DNA from: Segatella salivae DSM 15606
GTDB lineage: Bacteria > Bacteroidota > Bacteroidia > Bacteroidales > Bacteroidaceae
Direction: 5' to 3'
DNA length: 14,907 nucleotides
Assembly (NCBI RefSeq): GCF_000185845.1
Contig: NZ_GL629647.1
Span: 1,454,427 to 1,469,333 of the forward strand
Part shown: piece by piece, positions 1-6,434 of the stretch
How positions within the stretch are numbered: position 1 is the stretch's first letter
How the letters are laid out: the number at the start of each line of letters is the position of its first letter
Program-made: the position numbers and the translations under genes
The notes under the pieces: generated by a model
Database searches by the model: none
Told to the model about the DNA's origin: nothing
The model's input: only the letters and a program-made list of their open reading frames with translations

Positions 1-138
1 TAAGAATCCGTTATCTTTTTCAACATTATGCTTACATTTAATAAGTATCTTTATTATTTTAGCGAATGAATAATGTTAATATTGTTGATAAAATATTAAA
101 AATCAAACTAAAGATTACAATCAACAAGAGAAAATTTG

Positions 139-146
139 TATATTTG
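139..146 (+). promoter_or_regulatory. Possible -7 box upstream of the LytTR regulator
   Basis: TATATTTG fits the Bacteroidota -7 consensus TAnnTTTG. It lies about 100 bases before the regulator's start codon. I see no good TTTG -33 box at the expected distance, so this is a weak call. The rest of positions 1-248 is AT-rich and shows no gene that I can support. Confidence 0.3.
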
Positions 147-248
147 ACTCATTGGAATAGAAAGCTTTTGTAAGTGAATATCCATATTATCGACCGACAA
201 TTAAGATAGACTGTAAGTATTTAGATACTTAAAAAAATAAAATATGCC

Positions 249-1073
249 ATGGCAAATGTTTTCATGAAAGAGTTTCCTGTGATTGTACTGAAAAAGAGAG
301 TTATTATTGTAATATCGTTATGTGTCACTATGATATTACTTTTCTTACAACCTTTTTCATTTGGTGTTTATCGCCATTATGCCATATTTCCGGCATTAGG
401 ATACGGAGGTGTGACTTTTATTAGCATGCATGTATTCAATAGTTTGATTAAAAAGCTATCCTTGAAGTGGATTAGTCACTGGATTGTCTTATACGAGATA
501 GGGTTTATCTTCGCTCTGCTGTTGTTTATTGCGACATTAAACTTTCTGTTTACTGTGTTTATAGGTGCTATCACCTTAAACGGAGATGCTTATCTTTTAT
601 GGTTAAAGATTACGCTTTGTGTAGGCCTCTTCCCCACATTCACTGCAATTATGTATGTTCAACTCAAATCGAAGATAGACAAATATGACATAGAAGCAAA
701 ACCAAAAGCAGAACAACGCATGATCACTATCAAGGACATGGTAGGTAATTCGAAACTAACCATATCCTCAAATGATTTTGTTTATGCTGAGATAAGATGC
801 AGTACACTTTATATTTACTTTATGCATGACGAACTGTTACGTGAAAAACATTTGCGTGCAACCATAAGTAGTATAGAGAATAATGTATGTGATGAGAGCA
901 TTGTTAGATGTCATCGTTCGTTCATTATCAACATTAAATACATTGACGCTATAGAGGGAAATTCTAATGGTTACAAGCTATACTTGAAATGTTGTAATGC
1001 AGTTATACCTGTATCTCGGCAGTATACGCTAAAGATGAAGAATCTACTCGACGAGTATACCATTTCGATATAA
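249..1073 (+). CDS. Membrane-anchored LytTR-family transcriptional regulator
   Basis: A 274-residue protein with an N-terminal half of about four hydrophobic segments (roughly residues 17-35, 41-62, 78-106 and 115-137) and a C-terminal LytTR DNA-binding domain (about residues 159-270). The domain shows the typical run of 'FVYAEIRCSTLYIYF', then 'FIINIKYIDAI' and 'VIPVSRQY'. There is no receiver domain, so this is the membrane LytTR type common in Bacteroidota rather than a two-component response regulator. LytTR domains bind pairs of direct repeats. The first ATG at 249 is used; a second in-frame ATG at 264 is also possible. Its last 30 bases overlap the 3' end of the convergent acyltransferase gene. 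By position it is the likely regulator of the biosynthetic operon, but its target is inferred. Confidence 0.85.
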   Translation: MANVFMKEFPVIVLKKRVIIVISLCVTMILLFLQPFSFGVYRHYAIFPALGYGGVTFISMHVFNSLIKKLSLKWISHWIVLYEIGFIFALLLFIATLNFLFTVFIGAITLNGDAYLLWLKITLCVGLFPTFTAIMYVQLKSKIDKYDIEAKPKAEQRMITIKDMVGNSKLTISSNDFVYAEIRCSTLYIYFMHDELLREKHLRATISSIENNVCDESIVRCHRSFIINIKYIDAIEGNSNGYKLYLKCCNAVIPVSRQYTLKMKNLLDEYTISI

Positions 1074-2147
1074 GACACGAAGGTCGTCATTAGGCAGCGT
1101 GTCAAACTGCTTTTGTTGTAGCTTATCGAACATATCTGCATCGAGTTCTATTATCTTTCCCGACACTCTATTCATCACAAAATGATTATTGTTAAAGTTA
1201 AACAGGCAGGTGTTGATATTATATTTGTGTACATTCTTATGATTTAATTCCGGAATAGCGTAATCATACACCGTCTCTTTCCCTGTGGTAAACCGATGAA
1301 TATTAAACCATCCTTCCCAGTGATCATAGTATTGTGCTAAATTGTTTTCAAGCTGTTCATATAATTTTTGCGTTGCAGTGACGATATACTCTTTTAGCAT
1401 TGTGCCTGTTGGTTGAATAATATCGCCGATCACACACTCAGGTTGCATCTCTTCATCATAGAAAGAGAAGAGAGGAATAATTGGTCGCTTGGACATCAAA
1501 GAGAAGAGCGCCAAACCTTTAGGAATATAGATTTGTCTTCCTAAGAATGATACTTCTACACACTCTTCAGGATTTACGTATTTATCAGTCCAGTCAGGGA
1601 ACCACATGATAGAATAACCTTCATTGATCTTTTTAATCATATCAAAGAACAAAGTCTTACTGGTGTATGACAATAACTCTATCTTTGTAGTGCTCTGAGG
1701 ATAGAATCTTTTTGTAAACGCAACTTGTTTGTCGGTCTCTTCTTGTTTCTTCATCAATCCTTCGCCCGCATATCCAGAGAGTAAAGCGACATTAAGATTT
1801 TCACGAATAATAGGAAAAAAATATCCCGTTCGGTCTCCGAAATGAAACGATGCAATAATTGCTGGTAGATAAGGAGAAAGAGACTCTTTACTAAGATTCC
1901 TCATCATCGCCTGATAATTGAAAGTAAGGAAGTAGTCGTTGTTCATAGATAAAATTCTATCTCGTAGAATTCGTTTATAAATAGACCAATGTTCACTCCC
2001 CGATAACTTAGGCATGAAGTTAAAAAGATTATGAGACATCGTGGCGAAATGCAACAATTTATACTTTGCTTTCTCTTCATGAACGATTTTATCTACCTGT
2101 TCTTCAACGAACTCTACAACTTGTTTTCTAATTTCAACGATATTCAT
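1044..2147 (-). CDS. LpxL/HtrB-like acyltransferase with extra C-terminal peptide-recognition-like domain
   Basis: A 367-residue protein. Residues about 90-290 look like the LpxL/HtrB branch of lysophospholipid acyltransferases: 'IIASFHFGDRTGYFF' (His102), the block 'FLGRQIYIPKGLALFSLMSK' at 201-220 followed by 'RPIIPLF', and the ending 'WEGWFNIHRF'. The family's H-x4-D/E motif is altered: Thr107 sits where the acid is expected, while Asp105 is at +3. Residues about 305-367 form a second unit ('CLFNFNNNHFVMNRVSGKII' then 'ELDADMFDKL', ending 'LRVLYRNGILVE') that resembles the small N-terminal domains of RiPP-modifying radical SAM proteins of Bacteroidota. No signal peptide is seen. Its ATG overlaps the stop of the M50 gene (ATGA), implying translational coupling. 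The inferred role is acyl transfer from the cluster's ACP to the small peptides; lipid A-type acylation is the alternative. Confidence 0.72.
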   Translation of the reverse strand: MNIVEIRKQVVEFVEEQVDKIVHEEKAKYKLLHFATMSHNLFNFMPKLSGSEHWSIYKRILRDRILSMNNDYFLTFNYQAMMRNLSKESLSPYLPAIIASFHFGDRTGYFFPIIRENLNVALLSGYAGEGLMKKQEETDKQVAFTKRFYPQSTTKIELLSYTSKTLFFDMIKKINEGYSIMWFPDWTDKYVNPEECVEVSFLGRQIYIPKGLALFSLMSKRPIIPLFSFYDEEMQPECVIGDIIQPTGTMLKEYIVTATQKLYEQLENNLAQYYDHWEGWFNIHRFTTGKETVYDYAIPELNHKNVHKYNINTCLFNFNNNHFVMNRVSGKIIELDADMFDKLQQKQFDTLPNDDLRVLYRNGILVE

Positions 2148-3340
2148 AAGGTTTGTTTCTTTGTTTTTTTGTATTTAAAATAAAGTCTTGAGTATCTCAC
2201 ACCCGCCGTGATTGCCAGTGCAATAAGGCATAAATCAGGGATTAAAGAATATAAAGTTTCAACATTCATCTCCATATAATTAAGATTGGAAACAACATAA
2301 AAACTATGGAAAGAGATGTAAGTGATGAAGATAATTCCCCATAATGAGAGCATGATGATAAATAAAGGCTTACACAAACAATAAATAACGAAGATGAATT
2401 TCTTAAATCCTTGAACTTCTATTCCTTTTGAAGCAAAGGGACTTGGCTTAACAAAGAAAGACTTCAACCAGTTATTAGACTCCTGAATGAGGTTGGGAAT
2501 ATTGAGCAAATCAGATAAAATCCAATAACCATCAAACTTCATGAAGGGAATTAAATTAAATACAATGGTAGCTATATTCATTAAGAACGAGATGTATAAA
2601 ATCTGCGTTAAGACCTGATTTCCCTTGAATATAAGAATCAAACCTAAGATAGGGAGGTTTAACAACAGCTGTATCATAATGCCAGCTAAGTTAATCTTCG
2701 TGCGACTCTTTAGATCTATTGTCCAGGTATCATCCAATTTAACGTATAAAACAGGGAAGACATAATACATTGCAAAGTTTACACACCGCTCTTTCAATCC
2801 TGCTTTGAGCGCTGCAGCAATATGCCCGAACTCATGAAAAAACAGAATCATCAGATAGATTACATATACTGCGACAATGTCAACAATAATATTATAGGTT
2901 CTACCATCTAATGAAACTTTTGGTAAAAACGCATACAATATTATATTAAGGAATATCGACAATCCGAGAATATAACTAAATGGCTGGCCAAAAAGAGGCT
3001 TCAACCATGTAATAAGCCAATGAATTTTACCCGTAGAAGCAATTTCATAACGACACCAATAATTCTTTTTGCTCTCTTCATTCTTCTTTTTCGAGGTTTC
3101 GTCTACATGAAAAGTAGGGATGATAGAAGCGTCAATGATGTTCTTAAGCTTGGCGATGGTGAGATCATCTCTATGAAGGTGAGAGATTATCTCCTCTAAA
3201 GAATTAGACTTTTTGCCATATAACAGAATCAGATATACAAGAGAACCTACCTGATAATATTCCTCTTGATAACACAAGATATATTCATCCTTCTGTCGTT
3301 GGATGATATGGTAATCATAATTTCTAAGGATATTTTCCAT
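2144..3340 (-). CDS. M50-type membrane zinc metalloprotease with PqqD-like N-terminal region
   Basis: Taken from the ATG at 3340 the protein has 398 residues; the upstream in-frame TTG at 3361 lies inside a hairpin and is less likely. Residues 1-80 are soluble and look like a small winged-helix PqqD-like unit ('EYILCYQEEYYQVGSLVYLI' then 'SLEEII'). Several membrane segments follow. The zinc motif HEFGH is at 169-173 inside a hydrophobic helix, and the second M50 motif appears as 'NLIPFMKFDGYW' at 262-273 with Asp270 as the likely third ligand. This matches the 'peptide zinc metalloprotease' branch of M50 (site-2 protease-like) found beside ribosomal peptide genes, but without the long periplasmic domain. 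It lies directly downstream of four peptide genes and overlaps the acyltransferase by ATGA. Leader removal or peptide export is the inferred job. Confidence 0.75.
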   Translation of the reverse strand: MENILRNYDYHIIQRQKDEYILCYQEEYYQVGSLVYLILLYGKKSNSLEEIISHLHRDDLTIAKLKNIIDASIIPTFHVDETSKKKNEESKKNYWCRYEIASTGKIHWLITWLKPLFGQPFSYILGLSIFLNIILYAFLPKVSLDGRTYNIIVDIVAVYVIYLMILFFHEFGHIAAALKAGLKERCVNFAMYYVFPVLYVKLDDTWTIDLKSRTKINLAGIMIQLLLNLPILGLILIFKGNQVLTQILYISFLMNIATIVFNLIPFMKFDGYWILSDLLNIPNLIQESNNWLKSFFVKPSPFASKGIEVQGFKKFIFVIYCLCKPLFIIMLSLWGIIFITYISFHSFYVVSNLNYMEMNVETLYSLIPDLCLIALAITAGVRYSRLYFKYKKTKKQTL

Positions 3341-3355
3341 ACTTAAACTTATTAT

Positions 3356-3385
3356 AGCCAAAAGGGTAAGGCTACCCCTTTGGCT
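3356..3385 (-). promoter_or_regulatory. Strong hairpin between the last peptide gene and the M50 gene
   Basis: Arms AGCCAAAAGGGTA (3356-3368) and TACCCCTTTGGCT (3373-3385) form a 13-position stem with one mismatch and a 4-base loop. On the transcribed strand it is not followed by a U-run, so it is not a classic intrinsic terminator. It lies in the 79-base gap between the peptide genes and the processing genes, where it could act as a partial terminator or a 3' stabiliser so that peptides are made in excess over enzymes. Function is inferred. Confidence 0.6.
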
Positions 3386-3419
3386 GAAAACTTTGATACG
3401 ATCAATCTACTACGTGCAA

Positions 3420-3506
3420 TTAGCAGTTAATTGTAATTAAGGAAACGTGCACAACATTAGCTGGCTCGAAACGCTCTTCTAAGTTCTTAATATCAATTTC
3501 TTTCAT
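3420..3506 (-). CDS. Putative RiPP precursor peptide 4 (28 aa)
   Basis: ATG at 3506 opens a 28-residue frame that ends with TAA at 3420. The N-terminal part MKEIDIKNLEERFEPA is the leader-like segment shared by all four peptides. The C-terminal part is NVVHVSLITINC, ending in Cys. The region before the ATG is nearly identical to that before peptides 2 and 3, which supports this start. There is no signal peptide and no GG cleavage site; if a leader is removed, the cut is likely near the conserved Glu-Pro-Ala. It is the last peptide gene before the strong hairpin and the M50 gene. It could also be a small structural or signalling peptide. Confidence 0.72.
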   Translation of the reverse strand: MKEIDIKNLEERFEPANVVHVSLITINC

Positions 3507-3548
3507 AATTGTTGTTATTAAAATTGTTATACATGTGATATATTACTC

Positions 3549-3570
3549 GTTCCATTTCATCAAAAGGAAC
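3549..3570 (-). other. Hairpin between peptide genes 3 and 4
   Basis: GTTCC and GGAAC arms extended by TTT/AAA across one mismatch around a 4-base loop. A 10-bp palindrome ACAAGCTTGT also lies at 3599-3608, just after the stop of peptide 3. These differ in sequence from the hairpins in the other spacers, so they are conserved in kind but not in sequence. Confidence 0.35.
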
Positions 3571-3616
3571 ATTCACGCTATCAAAAAGAATTACTTATAC
3601 AAGCTTGTCCTCTTGT

Positions 3617-3709
3617 TTAGCTGTTTACAATAGCTGAATCAGAAGCATCAACTGTAATAGAAGCAGGCTCGAAACGCTCCTCTAAATTCTTAACATCAGA
3701 TTCTTTCAT
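3617..3709 (-). CDS. Putative RiPP precursor peptide 3 (30 aa)
   Basis: ATG at 3709, TAA ending at 3617, 30 residues. Leader-like part MKESDVKNLEERFEPA; C-terminal part SITVDASDSAIVNS. It is the only one of the four peptides that ends in Ser rather than Cys, and its variable part is the most acidic (two Asp). The UTR and leader codons are nearly identical to those of peptides 2 and 4. No signal peptide. As with its neighbours, the tandem arrangement, shared leader and nearby maturation-type enzymes suggest a ribosomal peptide product; no known family is recognised. Confidence 0.72.
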   Translation of the reverse strand: MKESDVKNLEERFEPASITVDASDSAIVNS

Positions 3710-3752
3710 AATTATTGTTATTAAGTTTTGTTATACACACTGTTTACTATTG

Positions 3753-3800
3753 CCCTTACTTTAGCGTAAGGGAAGTTTGTGTGGACAAAAAGATTTGTCC
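3753..3800 (-). other. Two hairpins between peptide genes 2 and 3
   Basis: GGACAAA/TTTGTCC with a 4-base loop at 3783-3800, and CCCTTAC/GTAAGGG with a 6-base loop at 3753-3772; both stems are 7 bp and perfect. They lie in the 110-base spacer after peptide 2. No U-run follows on the transcribed strand. They may protect or separate peptide messages; the role is inferred. Confidence 0.45.
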
Positions 3801-3819
3801 TATACAAGCATTTTATCGC

Positions 3820-3912
3820 TTAGCATGAAACGTTGATTACATCAATCTTACTAACTGCAACAGAAGCAGGTTCGAAACGCTCTTCTAAGTTCTTAATATC
3901 GGTTTCTTTCAT
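3820..3912 (-). CDS. Putative RiPP precursor peptide 2 (30 aa)
   Basis: ATG at 3912, TAA ending at 3820, 30 residues. Leader-like part MKETDIKNLEERFEPA; C-terminal part SVAVSKIDVINVSC, ending Ser-Cys as in peptide 1. The codons upstream of the Ala at position 16 are close to those of peptides 3 and 4, while the rest differ. There is no signal peptide, lipobox or double-glycine motif. The variable part offers Ser, Lys and Cys side chains that could carry an acyl group. The product and its modification are inferred from context only. Confidence 0.73.
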   Translation of the reverse strand: MKETDIKNLEERFEPASVAVSKIDVINVSC

Positions 3913-3981
3913 AATTGTTGTTATTAAGTTTTGTTATACATGTTGTTTTTCAAATCTCCTTGTGACCAGGATCATGGCAAT

Positions 3982-3999
3982 TAGCAAAGAATTTTGCTA
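3982..3999 (-). other. Hairpin between peptide genes 1 and 2
   Basis: TAGCAAA and TTTGCTA form a perfect 7-bp stem with a 4-base loop in the 98-base spacer after peptide 1. No T-run follows in the sense of transcription. It is one of a set in which every peptide-gene spacer has its own hairpin. Confidence 0.45.
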
Positions 4000-4010
4000 T
4001 CACTCACGTC

Positions 4011-4097
4011 TTAGCAACTAAAAGATATAGAGTGGACAGCTCCAGTAACAGCTGGTTCTAAGCGCACTTCCAAGTTTTTGATGTCTGTTTCTTTCAT
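4011..4097 (-). CDS. Putative RiPP precursor peptide 1 (28 aa)
   Basis: ATG at 4097, TAA ending at 4011, 28 residues, 43 bases after the ACP gene. Leader-like part MKETDIKNLEVRLEPA; C-terminal part VTGAVHSISFSC. It is the most diverged copy: Val11 and Leu13 replace Glu and Phe of the others, codons differ, and the 5' UTR lacks the shared block. This suggests it is the oldest copy or is under different selection. Like peptides 2 and 4 it ends in Cys. There is no signal peptide. Its place directly behind the ACP gene ties the peptide array to the acyl pathway. Confidence 0.72.
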   Translation of the reverse strand: MKETDIKNLEVRLEPAVTGAVHSISFSC

Positions 4098-4140
4098 AAT
4101 TTTAAAAATTAAAGGGTTATTATACTTGTATCAAAGTTTT

Positions 4141-4410
4141 TTATTTCTTACCCAATGCTTCTTCAATGGTGTCAACCAATGTAGCCACATTCTTAAACGA
4201 TTCCTTCTTGAATATAGCGGGATCAACTTCAAATTCTGTCACCAATCCCGATGTTACTTCAAGAACACATAATGAATTGTCGAACAATCCAGTCTCTCCA
4301 TCCTCTGCTATCAATGGAGTGTCGTCATTAAGTTCGTCAACTGCCTTAACATCTGAAAGACTTGACTTAATACACTCTTTCACTTTTTCAGTTAGTTCTT
4401 TTCTTTCCAT
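4141..4410 (-). CDS. Acyl carrier protein
   Basis: An 89-residue acidic protein of ACP size. Residues 41-53 (GLFDNSLCVLEVT) match the phosphopantetheine site, with Ser46 as the likely attachment residue. The usual Asp-Ser-Leu is here Asn-Ser-Leu, with Asp44 one place earlier, which is an oddity. The ending 'FKNVATLVDTIEEAL' fits helix IV of the ACP fold. It would hold the growing acyl chain for the ketosynthases, reductase and dehydratase encoded upstream, after activation by the PPTase of the same operon. It follows the ketosynthase by 31 bases and precedes the peptide genes, which suggests it may also be the acyl donor to the acyltransferase at the end of the operon (inference). Confidence 0.82.
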   Translation of the reverse strand: MERKELTEKVKECIKSSLSDVKAVDELNDDTPLIAEDGETGLFDNSLCVLEVTSGLVTEFEVDPAIFKKESFKNVATLVDTIEEALGKK

Positions 4411-4441
4411 AACTAATTACATTTTAGATTTAATTGGGTTT

Positions 4442-5668
4442 TTATATTTTTGATAAAACGATACTTGACATATTTCCGGCAAAAGCAAATGAGTTCGATA
4501 CACATACATTTACAGATATGTCGTTAAGATTTTGATTTATATAATCAACTTTCGATGAGCAAAGCGTCTCATAGTCCCTTCCATCTCCATAGATTATATT
4601 GTTTTTCATACTCAATATGCAAAGCAATGCCTCCATACTTCCAGCTGCTCCAAGCGTATGCCCCGTAAGACCTTTGGTTGAATTGACCCAACAGGAACCC
4701 TGACGATTGACTAAGAAATCGTTGATAGCCTTAAATTCAGAAGAGTCATTAATTTTTGTTCCTGTCCCATGAGCATTGATATAATCGACATCTTCAATGT
4801 TAAGGTGGGCCATCTCAAGTGCAGATTTCATACAACTCAATGCATAGATACCATCCGGATGAGGTGATGTAGGGTGATAAGTCTCATTAAGAATATGATA
4901 ACCTTTAACTTCTGCATAAACCGTTGCACCTCGTTGCTTCGCCGATTCATAGGATTCGAGTACAAACATCGCACATCCGTCGCCCAAAGACATTCCATCT
5001 CGTTCAATCCCGAAAGGCTTGCATCTTTCTCGAGAAAGTGCTAATAGCGAATTAAATCCATTAAACGCCAATTCACTCACAAGGTCAATCCCCCCACAAA
5101 TGACATAATCTGCCCTACCACTCCGTATTAAATCAAAAGCTCTTCCTATGGAATTGGTTCCTGAAGCACAAGCCGTTGAAATGACAGACACTACTCCATT
5201 GACTCCAAAGTCTTTCGCCATCTTTGATGCTAAGACTGGCGTCGTATATCGAATCTCGTCCCAAGCCTCCGAATTATTCATAAATCTTTCGTAAATTACC
5301 TTTTCTCTGACGAAGGTAGTACTTACAGACATACCGATGCAAAAGGATGTTTTAGCTTCTTGTAAAATTGACTTTGTTAGCCCAGCAGAGGAGACTGCCT
5401 GCTGAATACAGTCCTTTGCCATAGGATACATCACTGAAAGATCTTCTGCCTTATAAGCTAAATAGGACTCTTCGGGTATCTGAAAACACTTTCTTATCCT
5501 AAGAATTGGATTCTCTGTCTTAAATCTAAATTCAGGAATATCCTTGAAGTTAACCCTATTTAGAGCAAGATTCTCCTCAGTCTCTGTTACATTACGTCCC
5601 AAAGAAGAACAGGTCCCTATGCCTGTAACGACAACTTTTGTCGAATCATTGATACTTGTACCATTCAT
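4442..5668 (-). CDS. Beta-ketoacyl-ACP synthase (KAS I/II type)
   Basis: A 408-residue thiolase-fold condensing enzyme with all three catalytic residues of the FabF family: Cys167 in 'STACASGTNSIG', His300 in 'NAHGTGT' and His337 in 'GHTLGAAGS'. It catalyses decarboxylative condensation of malonyl-ACP with the acyl chain, in the cytoplasm. Length and motif order are normal. The partner 1 kb upstream in the operon looks like a ketosynthase that has lost its nucleophile, so the two may form a KS/chain-length-factor dimer as in type II polyene and aryl polyene pathways. Gene spacing is 13 bases from the reductase. It is unlikely to be the housekeeping FabF, given the dedicated operon. Confidence 0.9.
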   Translation of the reverse strand: MNGTSINDSTKVVVTGIGTCSSLGRNVTETEENLALNRVNFKDIPEFRFKTENPILRIRKCFQIPEESYLAYKAEDLSVMYPMAKDCIQQAVSSAGLTKSILQEAKTSFCIGMSVSTTFVREKVIYERFMNNSEAWDEIRYTTPVLASKMAKDFGVNGVVSVISTACASGTNSIGRAFDLIRSGRADYVICGGIDLVSELAFNGFNSLLALSRERCKPFGIERDGMSLGDGCAMFVLESYESAKQRGATVYAEVKGYHILNETYHPTSPHPDGIYALSCMKSALEMAHLNIEDVDYINAHGTGTKINDSSEFKAINDFLVNRQGSCWVNSTKGLTGHTLGAAGSMEALLCILSMKNNIIYGDGRDYETLCSSKVDYINQNLNDISVNVCVSNSFAFAGNMSSIVLSKI

Positions 5669-5681
5669 TTTATACTACGAT

Positions 5682-6425
5682 TTATAATCCACCGGATATG
5701 GAAATATTTTGATTCATAAGATAAGAGGGGGCGTCAAGTGCCAGATAAGTAATCAAAGACGCAACCTCTGAAGCTTTCCCCGAACGTTTAAGAAGCGTCC
5801 CATCGACCACAAGTTTCCGGAATTCAGGTGTTATCTCTTCAGCCATCTTGGTTTCAATTAGTCCAGGAGATATGCTATTTGCAATAATACCGAAACTCGA
5901 AAGTTCTTTATTTATCGACTTCGTAAGATTGGATATTGCTGCCTTTGATGCTGCATAAGCAGACTGTCCGGGATCTCCACCCTGCCCTGAAATCGATGAA
6001 ACATTAATGATTCGTCCACTTTTCCTTCGTATCATAAAAGGGGCTATGATGCGAATGGGATTCACAACACATGCAATATTATTACGCAATACATTCCACC
6101 AATTATCCATATCAGCCATAATGAGAAACTCAGGCTCGTGAGAAATCATCCCAGCGTTATTGACAATAACCTCTATTTGCGAAAAGAGTTCCTTATTCTC
6201 CCTTACCATTTGTTGCACATTTTCCATCTCAGCAAGATTACATTGAAAACCCCTCACCCAATGTGTCTCGTTCATTTGACCGCTGAGTTCATGGCAAAGA
6301 TGTGCTGCCTCCTCTGAAGAATGCTTGTATGTAAATATTACATTAGAGCCACAATGAAACAATTGCTTTACCGTTTCACTTCCAATACCTCTGGCTCCTC
6401 CCGTAACTAATATTATCTTTCTCAT
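5682..6425 (-). CDS. 3-oxoacyl-ACP reductase, FabG-like SDR
   Basis: A 247-residue classical short-chain dehydrogenase. The cofactor motif TGGARGIG is at 8-15, NNAG at 89-92, catalytic Ser144 in 'NVSSIS', and Tyr157 with Lys161 in 'YAASK'. It would reduce the 3-keto group left by the ketosynthase to a 3-hydroxyacyl-ACP, using NAD(P)H. It lies 9 bases after the ketosynthase-like gene and 13 bases before the full ketosynthase. With the FabZ-like dehydratase it completes all steps of a chain-extension cycle except enoyl reduction; no enoyl reductase is encoded in the window. Confidence 0.9.
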   Translation of the reverse strand: MRKIILVTGGARGIGSETVKQLFHCGSNVIFTYKHSSEEAAHLCHELSGQMNETHWVRGFQCNLAEMENVQQMVRENKELFSQIEVIVNNAGMISHEPEFLIMADMDNWWNVLRNNIACVVNPIRIIAPFMIRRKSGRIINVSSISGQGGDPGQSAYAASKAAISNLTKSINKELSSFGIIANSISPGLIETKMAEEITPEFRKLVVDGTLLKRSGKASEVASLITYLALDAPSYLMNQNISISGGL

Positions 6426-6434
6426 AGTTTTAAT

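Larger units (their letters stand above)
3456..3940 (-). repeat. Three direct repeats (about 79 bp) covering leader and 5' UTR of peptides 2-4
   Basis: Units at about 3862-3940, 3659-3737 and 3456-3533 are strongly alike. Each holds about 28 bases of 5' untranslated sequence (TATAACAAAA then TTAATAACAACAATT in transcript sense) plus the codons for the leader-like segment. Similarity stops where the variable C-terminal codons begin. The unit around peptide 1 (4097) is more diverged in the UTR. The pattern points to tandem duplication with conservation of leader and translation signals while the cores drift. Confidence 0.8.

Noticed and set aside
3456..3940. Regularly spaced repeats that could suggest a CRISPR array
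   Set aside because: The units are about 79 bp, only three, imperfect, and encode a conserved leader segment with a start codon; the spaces between hold stop codons and hairpins.
3833..4272. Plus-strand frames at 3833-4021 and 4078-4272
   Set aside because: They run antisense to the peptide genes and the ACP gene, have no family likeness and lack promoters.
4166..4453. Plus-strand 95-codon frame
   Set aside because: It is the reverse complement shadow of the ACP gene, low in complexity (Ser/Thr/Asn-rich).
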